Origin: an uncultured Clostridia bacterium
Lineage (GTDB): Bacteria > Bacillota > Clostridia > Christensenellales > UBA1242
Assembly: GCA_944381185.1 (NCBI GenBank)
Contig: CALWKE010000001.1
Span: forward strand, 1 to 64,000
Reading direction: 5' to 3'
Length of the DNA: 64,000 nt
The number at the start of each line of letters is the position of its first letter. The first letter of the stretch is position 1. The translations under genes and the position numbers were made by a program. Shown in pieces: positions 50,260 to 59,430 of the stretch. The notes beneath the pieces were generated by a model, which saw only the letters and a program-made list of their open reading frames with translations, did no database searches and was not told the DNA's origin.

Positions 50260-51981
50260 TTACTCTCGTCTTAATGCGTCAATTGGTTGCATTCTGCTTG
50301 CCTTTACCGCTGGGAACATACCAAACACAAGACCAATAAGAGTGCAGAAACCAAGGCTCATTGCAATTACCCAAAGTGGCATCGACATTGCAAAGCCAAT
50401 ATAGTGTGAAATTATTGCAACACCAATAGCCGATATTCCAAGGCCAATTGCTCCACCAATAATTGAAAGCATAAGTGCTTCAACCAAGAATTGAACTAAA
50501 ATTGATGAACGCTTTGCACCAATGGCTTTTCGAATGCCAATTTCTCTTGTTCGCTCGGTAACAGCAACAAGCATAATGTTCATAATTCCTATGCCACCAA
50601 CAATAAGTGAAACTATTGAAATAACTGTGAGCATAGTTGTCAAAATATCCATAACATCATTGATTATATTTGCAACACTGCTCATTGAAATAATAAAGAA
50701 ATCGGTCATATAGCCATAATTTGCACCAATAAGAGCAAGCATGATACTATTTGCACTAGAACTCATAACATCTTCAGTTTTATACCTTAAATAAGCATAG
50801 TTTACACTAATATCAGCAACTCTTTTGCTATCACTTCCAAGTGGTGCAAGATTAGATTCATCTAAAAGCATATAACAAGTTCCACTTGAACCTGAAAACA
50901 TAAAATCAATAAGACTCATTTCACCACTATTAGATGATGACATACTTCCACCAAACATTGAATTATTTTCATTAAGCACACCCACAACTGTGTAAGTTTT
51001 TGCATTTGTTGCATCATAAATATCTTTAACAATAATAGGTTCTTCTTGAATGGCATTAGAACTAATTTCAGGAATAGCACTAATTGCTAAAATTAAATTT
51101 TCATTTGATAAATACTGAAAAAACTCAACATTAATCGTCATTGAATTATTTTCTAAATCGTAAGTAAAAAGTGAACTATCTTCATTTTCAATTATTGTTA
51201 AATTTAATCCCGTTTTATCCCCCGAACCTTGAATAATTTCATAATTACCAAGTAAGTAATCGCAAATTCTTTGTAAATCTTCACTTGTCATTTCATTTTT
51301 AAAACTAATTTTTATTTGCGTGTAATATTGAACACCAAATGAAATTTTACTACCCTTAACTTCCTCATTACTCTTACCACCAAGATATGTATCAATAAAC
51401 TCTTTATCAACCAAAATTTCATCAGTTTCAGTTGGGAATTTACCATCAATATCAAGTTCGTAAACATCATTAAAATTCTTGTCAACTGCATAGATTGAAG
51501 AACTTACTGGTCTAGCCTTTTTTCTAGACATCAAAATTGCCGCTAGTTGCCGTTCTTCATCTGTCATATTTTTAAGTTCTTCTTCTGTAAAAGTATATAA
51601 TTTTTCGTAACTGATAATATAGTCATTTGCAATATCTTCATACTCTGGATTAAAATCCGTCAAATCACTTGCAACAACTGCACTTGAAGAATAAACCAAT
51701 GAATACTCAAAATAATCTTCGGCAGACTCTTCTGGCTGTTCTGATTTAAGCACAGCTGAAAGCCCTGAATAAGTCATTTTGCCCGAAGTATTCATGATTA
51801 TTGAAAGTGTGCTCTGCGTGCGAATTGAAGAAACAACAGCATCTGAAACACCCTGTGCCACGGTGACCAAAAGTGAAACAGTAACAACACCAATAATAAT
51901 TCCAAGCATCGTGAGAAAACTTCGAAGTTTGTTTGTCCAAAGCGACTTTGATGCCATTTTTATTGCTTGCCAAAAATGCAT
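50260..51981 (-). CDS. MacB-like ABC transporter permease
   Basis: 573 residues from ATG at 51981, with AAGGAGG upstream; the A of the ATG is shared with the stop codon of the ATPase. The N-terminus WQAIKMASKSLWTNKLRSFLTMLGIIIGVVTVSLL is the first helix of MacB/FtsX-type permeases, and the C-terminal GGIGIMNIMLVAVTERTREIGIRKAIGAKRSSIL motif plus three final helices complete the fold. The extracellular domain of about 390 residues is larger than usual and rich in Ser/Asn/Glu. Such systems export peptides, drugs or lipids or act as mechanotransmitters. Neighbour TetR suggests induction by the substrate. Confidence 0.9.
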   Translation of the reverse strand: MHFWQAIKMASKSLWTNKLRSFLTMLGIIIGVVTVSLLVTVAQGVSDAVVSSIRTQSTLSIIMNTSGKMTYSGLSAVLKSEQPEESAEDYFEYSLVYSSSAVVASDLTDFNPEYEDIANDYIISYEKLYTFTEEELKNMTDEERQLAAILMSRKKARPVSSSIYAVDKNFNDVYELDIDGKFPTETDEILVDKEFIDTYLGGKSNEEVKGSKISFGVQYYTQIKISFKNEMTSEDLQRICDYLLGNYEIIQGSGDKTGLNLTIIENEDSSLFTYDLENNSMTINVEFFQYLSNENLILAISAIPEISSNAIQEEPIIVKDIYDATNAKTYTVVGVLNENNSMFGGSMSSSNSGEMSLIDFMFSGSSGTCYMLLDESNLAPLGSDSKRVADISVNYAYLRYKTEDVMSSSANSIMLALIGANYGYMTDFFIISMSSVANIINDVMDILTTMLTVISIVSLIVGGIGIMNIMLVAVTERTREIGIRKAIGAKRSSILVQFLVEALMLSIIGGAIGLGISAIGVAIISHYIGFAMSMPLWVIAMSLGFCTLIGLVFGMFPAVKASRMQPIDALRRE

Positions 51982-52796
51982 TACACTTCCTCCTTTTCCC
52001 AACTCTTTTCTATTTTTGATGTATTTTCTGTTTCATTTGTATTTTTTTGTGCATTAACTGCAACAACATCACTTTCAATTTTTAATGGATTAACAATTTC
52101 TTCTCCGTAACCAGCAATATTTTCATTGATTTCATCTGAATAAATCTTGCCGTCTAAAATATGAACGACTCGCCTTGATAGTTTTGCAATCTCGTCATTA
52201 TGTGTAATAATAACAATCGTTGTGCCCTCTTGATTTAACTCTTTTAATATTTTCATAATCTCATTGCCAGTTTTAGAATCAAGATTGCCCGTTGGTTCAT
52301 CTGCCAAAATGCACATTGGATCGGTTGCAAGAGCACGAGCAATAGCCACACGCTGTTGTTGACCGCCCGAAAGTTCACTTGGCTTATGTTTCATTCTCTC
52401 TTCCATTCCAACCATTTCAAGGGCTTTAACAACCCTTTTTTGACGTTCAGTTTTATTAATTCCTTGATAAATTAATGGCAATTCAACATTTTCATAGGCG
52501 TTTAAATTTTGAAGCAAGTTAAAGCCCTGAAAAATAAACCCCATTTTTTTATTGCGTAAAAATGCAAGTTGATTTTCAGAATAATTAGAAATTTCAACCC
52601 CGTCAACATAATATTCACCCGAAGTTGCAATATCAAGGCAACCAACAATATTCATCATAGTTGACTTGCCTGACCCAGATGGTCCAATTATCGTAACAAA
52701 TTCGCCATCTTCAATTTTCAAACTAACATCATCAAGGGCTTTAACAGTTGTGTCGCCCATATTGTAATATTTCTTTATATGTTTAAGTTCAAGCAA
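51981..52796 (-). CDS. MacB/LolD-like ABC transporter ATPase
   Basis: 271 residues. Walker [11 protein letters not shown]-loop IFQGFNLL, signature [16 protein letters not shown], Walker [14 protein letters not shown] and H-loop IVIITHND, all complete. A C-terminal extension of about 45 residues after KIYSDEI is acidic and Asn-rich. The start is TTG with AGGAG 7 bases upstream. It pairs with the permease by a one-base overlap and is divergent from tetR. Confidence 0.93.
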   Translation of the reverse strand: MLELKHIKKYYNMGDTTVKALDDVSLKIEDGEFVTIIGPSGSGKSTMMNIVGCLDIATSGEYYVDGVEISNYSENQLAFLRNKKMGFIFQGFNLLQNLNAYENVELPLIYQGINKTERQKRVVKALEMVGMEERMKHKPSELSGGQQQRVAIARALATDPMCILADEPTGNLDSKTGNEIMKILKELNQEGTTIVIITHNDEIAKLSRRVVHILDGKIYSDEINENIAGYGEEIVNPLKIESDVVAVNAQKNTNETENTSKIEKSWEKEEV

Positions 52797-52980
52797 GGCT
52801 GTTCTCCTTTTTTTTATAAACTCACATTATTATATTAATTCTAATAAAAAATAGAAAATAGTTTTCTGTCGATTTTATAATTTTGTTCAAAATTTTATGC
52901 TTATGTTATAGAAAAGTAAATGTGTAACATATTATAACAATAACAAATAACAATAATTACAGCATAAAATAAAAAACCTG
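52797..52980. other. Intergenic between ABC ATPase and tetR
   Basis: AT-rich. A -10-like TATAAT faces the ATPase gene with no good -35. A repeat-like TGTTATA/TATAACA pair (around 52913-52945) is visible but imperfect. No gene. Confidence 0.4.
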
Positions 52981-53005
52981 TAAATCATAAAAAATACTTG
53001 ATTTA
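52981..53005. promoter_or_regulatory. Candidate TetR operator
   Basis: Inverted repeat TAAATCA-N11-TGATTTA that overlaps the -35 of the tetR promoter. Position suits autorepression and co-control of the divergent ABC genes. Confidence 0.45.
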
Positions 53006-53026
53006 TGTTCTATTTTATTTTAATGT
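52998..53026 (+). promoter_or_regulatory. Promoter of the TetR-family gene
   Basis: -35 TTGATT (52998-53003), 17-base spacer, -10 TAATGT (53021-53026), 20 bases before ATG. Confidence 0.6.
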
Positions 53027-53046
53027 ATAGTAACAAGGAGTTTGTT

Positions 53047-53598
53047 ATGGACAAAAGAGAAAATTTAACAAAATTATACATATATAAAGCTTTAATGAAA
53101 CTACTCACAAAAAAACCTTATGAAAAAATCACCGTTTGTGAAATCACAAAGACCGCTGGTGTATCTAGAATGTCATTCTATCGCAATTTTGAATCAAAAG
53201 AAGATTTGATTTTTAATGGAATAAAAGAAATTGTTTTGAGTGTAAATAATAAAATAAAACAACATGAAGTGGTCAATATATACACTAGTACAAAGGAATT
53301 TTTTGAAACATTTAAAAATTTTAAAGATATCATCACTTCCTTTGATAACTCGCCAATTACTAAAGAATTACTTGATGTAATTGTTAAACGAATGAAAGAA
53401 AACATTCCAATTGACTACATGAATAAAACTTCAAAATACATTCCTATCTTCTATTTTGGTGCAATTTCAACCACAATGATTGAGTGGTTAAAGTCAGGTG
53501 CTGTTGAAACACCTGATGAAATGGCAAGAATGCTTTCATCACTAATTTCAATTGATATTCCAAAATCAAATGAATTTCATGAAGATGATGACATATAA
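53047..53598 (+). CDS. TetR/AcrR family transcriptional regulator
   Basis: 183 residues from ATG at 53047 with AAGGAG 6 bases upstream. The N-terminal helix-turn-helix is typical: LYIYKALMKLLTKKPYEKITVCEITKTAGVSRMSFYRNFESKEDLI. The C-terminal ligand domain has IPIFYFGAISTTMIEWLKSGAVETPDEMARML, the pattern of the DhaS/YxaF-like clostridial TetR proteins. It probably represses the divergent ABC exporter and itself. Ligand unknown. Confidence 0.9.
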   Translation: MDKRENLTKLYIYKALMKLLTKKPYEKITVCEITKTAGVSRMSFYRNFESKEDLIFNGIKEIVLSVNNKIKQHEVVNIYTSTKEFFETFKNFKDIITSFDNSPITKELLDVIVKRMKENIPIDYMNKTSKYIPIFYFGAISTTMIEWLKSGAVETPDEMARMLSSLISIDIPKSNEFHEDDDI

Positions 53599-53698
53599 TT
53601 TCCGAATTTATCAGGTATTATGTCAAACATAGTATATTAATTTTAAATTTTATTAAGACAAAATTTATCAATTAATAAAATTACCCTTTTTAAAAATA

Positions 53699-53726
53699 TT
53701 GACAAATTTTTATTACTGATTATAAT
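53699..53726 (+). promoter_or_regulatory. Promoter of glyS
   Basis: -35 TTGACA (53699-53704), 16-base spacer, -10 TATAAT (53721-53726). Start predicted near 53733. Confidence 0.85.
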
Positions 53727-53732
53727 ACAATT

Positions 53733-53960
53733 TGTAGATTGCAATGAAAAAGAATAGTAATTTTGAAGGTTGCTTAAAGAGAGTTTCGTATGGTGTGATG
53801 AAACAAGTAAACGCAAAATGAAGGCACTTTGGAGCAATGTTTTAATTAAGTGAGTGCAACAGCACTAATAAGGGTGGAACCACGGGGGTCTAATCACTCG
53901 TCCCTTAAACAAAATTTAGATTTTTTCTTATTTTGTTTAGGCAGTGATTAGACTTTTTAT
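53733..53960 (+). promoter_or_regulatory. T-box riboswitch of glyS
   Basis: Transcribed leader of about 250 bases. The T-box core AGGGTGGAACCACGG is at 53871-53885. Upstream, AATGAAGGCACTTT presents GGC (53823-53825) as Gly specifier codon. The terminator stem GTCTAATCACT (53888-53898) pairs with AGTGATTAGAC (53943-53953) and is followed by TTTTTATTTTATTT. Uncharged tRNA-Gly would bind specifier and T-box bulge and prevent termination. The terminator loop is long and contains its own stem AAACAAAAT/ATTTTGTTT. Confidence 0.9.
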
Positions 53961-53981
53961 TTTATTTAAAGGAGAATTATT

Positions 53982-55355
53982 ATGAAAAATTTAACAATGG
54001 ATAAACTTGTTGCACACTGCAAAAACACAGGTATTCTCTACCCGGGCTCTGATATTTATGATGGTCTTGCAAACACTTGGGACTATGGTCCAGTTGGTGT
54101 GGAACTCAAAAATAACATAAAAAGAATTTGGTGGAAACGCTTTGTTCAAGAATCAGAAAATAGTTACGGCGTTGATGCTGCAATCATGATGAACCCACGA
54201 GTTTGGGAAGCATCTGGTCATGTTCAATCTTTCACCGACCCAAAAATGGATTGCAAGAGTTGCAAGTCAAGAATGAGAGCCGACACATTAATTGAGAACT
54301 TTTCCAAAGGCAGTGTTGATGTTGACGCAATGACAAATGATGAAATGCAAGACTATATCAATGAACACAAAATCAAATGCCCTGTTTGTGGCAATTTTGA
54401 CTGGACACCAATTCGTCAATTTCAACTCATGTTCAAAACTTCAAGAAACATTACTGGCGACTCTAACGACGTTATTTATTTAAGACCAGAAACCGCACAG
54501 GGCGAATTTGTTAACTTTATGAACATTCAAAGAACAACCCGTGCCAAAGTTCCATTTGGAATTGCTCAAGTTGGAAAGGCTTTCAGAAACGAAATCACTC
54601 CGGGAAACTTTACTTTTAGAACTATCGAATTTGAACAAATGGAACATCAATGGTTCTGCAAAAATGAAGAAGAAGGTTTTAAGTATTACAAAGAATACAA
54701 AGATAAAGCTTGGCAATTTTTGCTTGATATTGGTTTTAACAAAGATGATTTAAAATTTAAAGATCATGAAAAATTGGCACATTACGCAAAGGCAGCAACT
54801 GACATAATTTTCAACTTCCCATTTGGTTGGAACGAACTTAACGGAATTCATTATAGAACCGATTATGACCTTCGCAGGCATCAAGAATATTCAGGCAAAA
54901 ACATGATGTATATTGACCCTGTAACCAATGAAAAGTATATTCCTCATGATGTTGAATATTCTATTGGTGCTGACAGGCTTACCCTTGCAATACTATGCGA
55001 ATTTTATGATGAAGAAACCCTTGAAAATGGTGAAACAAGAATTGTTTATCACTTCCACCCTGCCATTGCTCCATACAAGGTTGCAGTTTTGCCACTTCAA
55101 AAGAATATGTCTGAAAAAGCTAAAGAAATTTTGAAAAAACTTTCAAAACACTTTATGTGCACCTATGATGAATCAGGCTCTATCGGAAAAAGATATCGCC
55201 GTCAAGACCAAATTGGAACTCCATACTGCGTAACGATTGACTTTGAAACTCTTGAAAATGAAACCATAACAATTCGTGATCGTGACACAATGGAACAAAA
55301 ACGAGTTTCAATTGATGAACTTATTAACTTTGTTAAAGATAAAATTGAATTTTAA
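53982..55355 (+). CDS. glyS: Glycyl-tRNA synthetase (alpha2 type)
   Basis: 457 residues, class II, the homodimeric bacterial/eukaryal type. N-terminal YPGSDIYDGLANTWDYGPVGVELK, motif 2 FRNEITPGNFTFRTIEFEQMEHQWF, motif 3 near ADRLTLAILCEFY and C-terminal anticodon-binding domain with RYRRQDQIGTPYCVTIDFETLEN. Cysteines at CKSCKS and CPVCG could bind zinc. It charges tRNA-Gly and is controlled by the T-box just upstream. AAAGGAG lies 8 bases before ATG. Confidence 0.97.
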   Translation: MKNLTMDKLVAHCKNTGILYPGSDIYDGLANTWDYGPVGVELKNNIKRIWWKRFVQESENSYGVDAAIMMNPRVWEASGHVQSFTDPKMDCKSCKSRMRADTLIENFSKGSVDVDAMTNDEMQDYINEHKIKCPVCGNFDWTPIRQFQLMFKTSRNITGDSNDVIYLRPETAQGEFVNFMNIQRTTRAKVPFGIAQVGKAFRNEITPGNFTFRTIEFEQMEHQWFCKNEEEGFKYYKEYKDKAWQFLLDIGFNKDDLKFKDHEKLAHYAKAATDIIFNFPFGWNELNGIHYRTDYDLRRHQEYSGKNMMYIDPVTNEKYIPHDVEYSIGADRLTLAILCEFYDEETLENGETRIVYHFHPAIAPYKVAVLPLQKNMSEKAKEILKKLSKHFMCTYDESGSIGKRYRRQDQIGTPYCVTIDFETLENETITIRDRDTMEQKRVSIDELINFVKDKIEF

Positions 55356-55363
55356 ACAGAATA

Positions 55364-55415
55364 AAAACACCTAAATTAAAGTTAATCACTAATAAAAACT
55401 TTTATAGGTGTTTTT
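55364..55415. terminator. Terminator between glyS and the convergent gene
   Basis: AAAAACACCTA and TAGGTGTTTTT pair around a 30-base loop; T runs on either side make it usable from both directions. Confidence 0.7.
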
Positions 55416-55419
55416 TCTT

Positions 55420-57018
55420 TTACTTTTCAAAAGGATTATTTGTGCTTTCACTGCTATCAAAGGTTTCATTTAATTTTCTAATTGAATTTGTTATCCAAAA
55501 AGCAGCTTCTAAAGCAGAAAACATATCGCTTTTATCTTTTCTTACTTCTGTCACATCAACATAAGCAACTTTGTTTAATGCATGTTTCATTTGCTTAAAA
55601 GTAATAGGTTCACTCTTTTGATTTATTCTTGAAAATAAATTAAAAATATCAATATAATTTGCATTGTTTAAAAGACTAACATATCCATCAATAACATAGT
55701 CATCAAAATCAACTTCATGACTTTCTTTTAATACCTTTGAAACAGTAATTTTTTTAGCATCATTTTTATCTAATAAAATTTCTGCAAGTTTCTTTAAAAA
55801 TCTTTCATCAGAAAGCATATCTTGAAACCTGCAATCAATATCTTTTCCACGATGTTCCAAACAATAATTTGCCAAAGCCTGCTTTGTTATTTGTGACACT
55901 TTATTTGTGTAAAGTCCACTATTCTTATCTTCAAATTGGTCAATATATTCCTGCATAACAGACTCTTTTATTCCATCTTCAGCAAAAGAACCAATAGCAT
56001 ATAAAACCTTCAAAAATTCACGAACAAAATCTTTATCATCAAGATATTTTTGCAAATCATCAATATAATCAGCCTTTGAAAGCATACCCTTAATACCTTC
56101 AAGTATGTAGCCATTAATGTTAAAAAGCAATTCACTATTTAGTGTATTTTCTAAATCTTTGTTTAAAATAAGTGAATAAGTAAATGACGGCAAACTATTA
56201 AAATATGGAACATCAAGAGATGGCAGTGAATAAAAAATTCCATCAATCCCGTATTTGCTATCCTTAATAAACAAACAACAAGCAGGAATTTCAAATTCAC
56301 TTTGCCCTTCGCTAAATTTTTTATAATCCTTTCTTTTTCCTTCAACATTTTGAACAAAACATGGAATTCCAACAATATTTGCAAGTTCGCAAAGCATATA
56401 TGGATATGCGTTTTTATGAATTTTTGTAACATTAGACAAATCAACGCTAGCAATACTTTCATTTGTCAAATACTCAAACTCATCATAGTCAGTTTTAAAA
56501 TCATTCAAAAATCCTGCTTCATTTGAACTATCTGCAATATCCGACTTGCAGTTAGTCACCAAATAATACGAATACAAAAACTTTTCAAGTGGCGACAATA
56601 TTTCTTCGCTATTATTATTTTTAATATTCACAAGACTAGCAAAATAATTAATCAAATTGCTCGCCTTTTGAACATTCTCAAAATCAAACTCACTGCCTTC
56701 ATCGTAAAAATGCTCTGTAACTTTAACATCAACACCATTATCTTTCAAAAACTCTAAACATTCAAATGCCATTGAAAGTTCATCACTATTAAATGTTGAT
56801 GTATGGGTTTCTAACCCTGCCGGCAAAAAGATATCAAGTGCTTGCAAACTTGGCATAAAAGTCAACAAATTATCTATGGTTTTAAACTCTAAAAACACAT
56901 CTTTAGAAACATAAATTTTTTTTAGTTTCTTAAAAAACTCATTGCCCATAATAAAACTTAAATCTTCAACCGAAAGTTCTTTTTCAATTAAGATTTTATT
57001 ATCACAAACACTAATCAT
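55420..57018 (-). CDS. Large uncharacterised cytoplasmic protein
   Basis: 532 residues from the second ATG at 57018, because AGGAG overlaps the first ATG but stands 6 bases before the second. No membrane segment or signal. Acidic, helix-rich, with ALANIVGIPCFVQNVEGKRKDYKKF near 230 recalling a transglutaminase-like or papain-like strand (Cys followed later by His in NKVAYVD... is not clear). The last 60 residues include a possible coiled segment. I recognise no family and no conserved neighbour; it stands alone between glyS and a membrane protein gene. Confidence 0.65.
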   Translation of the reverse strand: MISVCDNKILIEKELSVEDLSFIMGNEFFKKLKKIYVSKDVFLEFKTIDNLLTFMPSLQALDIFLPAGLETHTSTFNSDELSMAFECLEFLKDNGVDVKVTEHFYDEGSEFDFENVQKASNLINYFASLVNIKNNNSEEILSPLEKFLYSYYLVTNCKSDIADSSNEAGFLNDFKTDYDEFEYLTNESIASVDLSNVTKIHKNAYPYMLCELANIVGIPCFVQNVEGKRKDYKKFSEGQSEFEIPACCLFIKDSKYGIDGIFYSLPSLDVPYFNSLPSFTYSLILNKDLENTLNSELLFNINGYILEGIKGMLSKADYIDDLQKYLDDKDFVREFLKVLYAIGSFAEDGIKESVMQEYIDQFEDKNSGLYTNKVSQITKQALANYCLEHRGKDIDCRFQDMLSDERFLKKLAEILLDKNDAKKITVSKVLKESHEVDFDDYVIDGYVSLLNNANYIDIFNLFSRINQKSEPITFKQMKHALNKVAYVDVTEVRKDKSDMFSALEAAFWITNSIRKLNETFDSSESTNNPFEK

Positions 57019-57099
57019 AACCATCTCCTAATAGTTAATATTATAACTAAATTTTGTGATAATTCAATAGCAAAAGCAAAATTTGTAAATAAAATAAAA

Positions 57100-57138
57100 T
57101 CACACATAAAACCTGAAATTATCAAGTGTTATGTGTGA
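57100..57138 (-). terminator. Terminator of the membrane protein gene at 57147
   Basis: Stem TCACACATAA/TTATGTGTGA (10 pairs) around a 19-base loop, then TTTTATTTTATTT on the minus strand. Confidence 0.75.
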
Positions 57139-57146
57139 CAAAGTAT

Positions 57147-57989
57147 TTAAAATAAATCATTAAAAGCTGAAAGTTCAGCCCTATACTCTTCCTTCGCTTG
57201 AATTGTTCTTGAATCATCTTTTCCATGCAAAATTAAGTTTGAAAGATACTTTCCTTTTGTTAAGTTCATAAGTGTGTGATGCGTCTTGATTTTTTGTATC
57301 TCATTAAGTTCACTTTCTGCATAAGTTTTTAAGTTTTCAATTCTTTCATTTAAAAGTTCTTCAACCATTTTTGAATCATTATTCAAATTAAAGGTTATAT
57401 TTAAATCATCAATTAAATTTTGTTTAGTTTCAATATTAACATTCATTGAATAAATATATTCCACATAAGTTGTATACGAATATTCAAACAAATACTCATC
57501 ACCTAACATTGAACAAACAAAAGGGTCTACTGTTTGGTTCAAATTAATTAAACATAAAACTTTTTGATTAATCAAATAACTTCTTGTGTTACATAAATAT
57601 GGAATAAGAGTTTTGTCTTCACCAACTGCTTTAATTGCTGAATTATCAAGTTTATCACAAAACTCATCAAATCCATCATCAAACATCAAAATATTTAAGT
57701 AATATAGTTCTTTTTCAAAGTTTGATTGTTCATCTTCAAACACAATCAAATTATAAAGGTCTGAAAGTTTTTCACTCTTTTCATAAACACGAACCAAACT
57801 AGCCTCTTCTGCGTTTTTAAACCCTAAAAATCGAAATAACTTAACATTTGCATTAGGATAAACAAAAAATAGAATAGAAACAATATAAACGCATAAAACA
57901 AAGCAAAATGCAAATATCTTTAAAAATTTTAAGATTGCATTTTTCCATATGACTGAATTTGTATTTATTTCTTTTGCTCTTTGTGTCAT
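57147..57989 (-). CDS. Uncharacterised single-pass membrane protein
   Basis: 280 residues from ATG at 57989, which shares its A with the stop codon of rpiB. One membrane segment at about 24-45 (IFAFCFVLCVYIVSILFFVYP), then an outer helical domain with several Cys, including IPYLCNTRSYLINQKVLCLINLNQ and VDPFVCSML. The C-terminal 70 residues are helical (ESELNEIQKIKTHHTLMN). I know no family. It is co-transcribed with rpiB upstream. Confidence 0.72.
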   Translation of the reverse strand: MTQRAKEINTNSVIWKNAILKFLKIFAFCFVLCVYIVSILFFVYPNANVKLFRFLGFKNAEEASLVRVYEKSEKLSDLYNLIVFEDEQSNFEKELYYLNILMFDDGFDEFCDKLDNSAIKAVGEDKTLIPYLCNTRSYLINQKVLCLINLNQTVDPFVCSMLGDEYLFEYSYTTYVEYIYSMNVNIETKQNLIDDLNITFNLNNDSKMVEELLNERIENLKTYAESELNEIQKIKTHHTLMNLTKGKYLSNLILHGKDDSRTIQAKEEYRAELSAFNDLF

Positions 57990-58465
57990 CAATTTTTCTT
58001 CTCCTCAATATCAGCCATTTGTTTTAATCTTCTAATATGCCTATCCCCTTCAAATTCCGTTTCAATAAACTTTTGAAGCATTCTAGCCATCTTTCGTCTG
58101 CAAGGCTTAATTTCAAAAAGTCCGTCACTGTATCCACCTGCAAAAACAATAGAATTTGCATTTTCATGACGCCTTGAAAAATAAGCATCTGCTTCACTTT
58201 CAGCAAGAACAGAGCGTATGCCAACAAATTTGTTTGCAACCATATTCATTCCAATACCTGTGCCACACAGAAGAATAAGACCATCAGCAGAAGTTTTTTT
58301 CATTTTTTCATAAGCCAATTTAGCCAAAAGTGGATAATCATTCGCTTCGCCATTATCATCAATCACATCAAACTCAATAGAGTTTAATGCAAGAACTTCT
58401 TGAATTTTTTTTATATATTTCAAATCGACCCTATGGTCATAAGCAATAATAAATTTTTTAAACAT
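57989..58465 (-). CDS. rpiB: Ribose 5-phosphate isomerase B (RpiB/LacA/LacB family)
   Basis: 158 residues from ATG at 58465 with TAGGTG upstream; a longer in-frame start would run through the small coiled-coil gene. Motifs: IIAYDHRVDLKY, the active-site CGTGIGMNMVANKFVGIRSVLAES (catalytic Cys in CGTG) and SRRHENANSIVFAGGY with the proton-donor His. It interconverts ribulose 5-phosphate and ribose 5-phosphate in the pentose phosphate pathway. C-terminal tail of about 20 charged residues. Confidence 0.93.
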   Translation of the reverse strand: MFKKFIIAYDHRVDLKYIKKIQEVLALNSIEFDVIDDNGEANDYPLLAKLAYEKMKKTSADGLILLCGTGIGMNMVANKFVGIRSVLAESEADAYFSRRHENANSIVFAGGYSDGLFEIKPCRRKMARMLQKFIETEFEGDRHIRRLKQMADIEEKKN

Positions 58466-58532
58466 AACTTCACCTATAATTAGTTTAATTTTTTTAAATA
58501 ATATTGTCAAACAAAAGAAAAAGAAGTATGTG

Positions 58533-58718
58533 TTACTTCCTTTTTCTTTTAGAACAATCAAGTTGCTTTTTCAATGAAACAATCTCTCGTTTTAGTGACT
58601 CAACATCTCGTCTGCTAACCGAAATAAGTCTGTCCTTCTCCTGAATAATCTCTTCATACATCTCTCTAGAAATATCACTAAAACCAGTATTATCATTTTC
58701 TCTGCTAAATCCAAACAT
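58533..58718 (-). CDS. Small coiled-coil protein between sepF and rpiB
   Basis: 61 residues. TAGGAGCAATTT just before the ATG is a full ribosome site, supporting a real gene. The C-terminal 40 residues (YEEIIQEKDRLISVSRRDVESLKREIVSLKKQLDCSK) have clear heptads and form one coiled-coil helix, ending in KRKRK. It lies 52 bases after sepF in the same direction. Its shape recalls small division or DivIVA-like helix proteins, but no family can be named. Confidence 0.7.
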   Translation of the reverse strand: MFGFSRENDNTGFSDISREMYEEIIQEKDRLISVSRRDVESLKREIVSLKKQLDCSKRKRK

Positions 58719-58770
58719 AAATTGCTCCTACACTTATATTGTGCAGAATTTGTCAAATTATGCAGAAATT

Positions 58771-59358
58771 TTATTCTTTTTGTCGTTCTTCTGGGCTTCT
58801 AATATTAAATCCTTCTGGAGTAATTAAAAATATATTATTATCAACATGCCTAATATTGCCGTTAAGTGCAAAAACCGCACCACTAACACAGTCAAGAAGC
58901 CTTTGTGAATCAATTTCATTCATGCTATTAAGGTTAAGCATAACTGATTCACCTTCTTTTAAATACCCAATAACAATTTCAACATCTTCAAATTTTGTTG
59001 GATAAACAAATTCAACATTTTTTGTTCCATATCCACCAACATTTGAACTAACGCCATAATTATTAACTGGTGAAGAATATGTTCTTTGAGTATTATATTG
59101 TTCTGGATTTTCAGAGTAAGACTTTGTTGTGCTCTGTGGTTTTTCTGGAATATCTTTTGCCTGTTTAAGTGCATACTTTTTAGCAATTCTATCAGCCTTT
59201 TCTTGTGCACGCCTAGCCTTTTCTTCTCTTTTTAATCTTTTCTTTTCATCTTCTTGGGCTCTTTTTTCTTCTCTAATCTTCTGTTTTTCCACAGAATCGT
59301 CATAAACTTCTTCATTGTCAAAGCCAACGCCCTTCATCAGCCAATTCATAAATCCCAT
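58771..59358 (-). CDS. sepF: SepF-like cell division protein
   Basis: 195 residues. The N-terminus MGFMNWLMKGVGF is an amphipathic membrane-binding helix. A strongly charged helix (30-75) and a Ser/Asn/Tyr linker follow. The C-terminal SepF domain is clear: VEFVYPTKFEDVEIVIGYLKEGESVMLNLNSMNEIDSQRLLDCVSGAVFALNGNIRHVDNNIFLITPEGFNI. SepF tethers and bundles FtsZ in Gram-positives. AAAGGAG precedes the ATG. The long charged helix is more extensive than usual. Confidence 0.93.
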   Translation of the reverse strand: MGFMNWLMKGVGFDNEEVYDDSVEKQKIREEKRAQEDEKKRLKREEKARRAQEKADRIAKKYALKQAKDIPEKPQSTTKSYSENPEQYNTQRTYSSPVNNYGVSSNVGGYGTKNVEFVYPTKFEDVEIVIGYLKEGESVMLNLNSMNEIDSQRLLDCVSGAVFALNGNIRHVDNNIFLITPEGFNIRSPEERQKE

Positions 59359-59430
59359 AGTTTATGCTCTCCTTTAGTAACATAATCATAACATATTTTG
59401 CGTAAAATTCAAATAAAATAATGATTATTT

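Noticed and set aside
53643-53837. Minus-strand frame of 64 codons opposite the glyS leader
   Set aside because: Antisense to promoter and T-box, no ribosome site, low-complexity product.
58466-58561. N-terminal extension of rpiB by 32 codons
   Set aside because: Overlaps the coiled-coil gene and lacks homology; ATG at 58465 has its own ribosome site.
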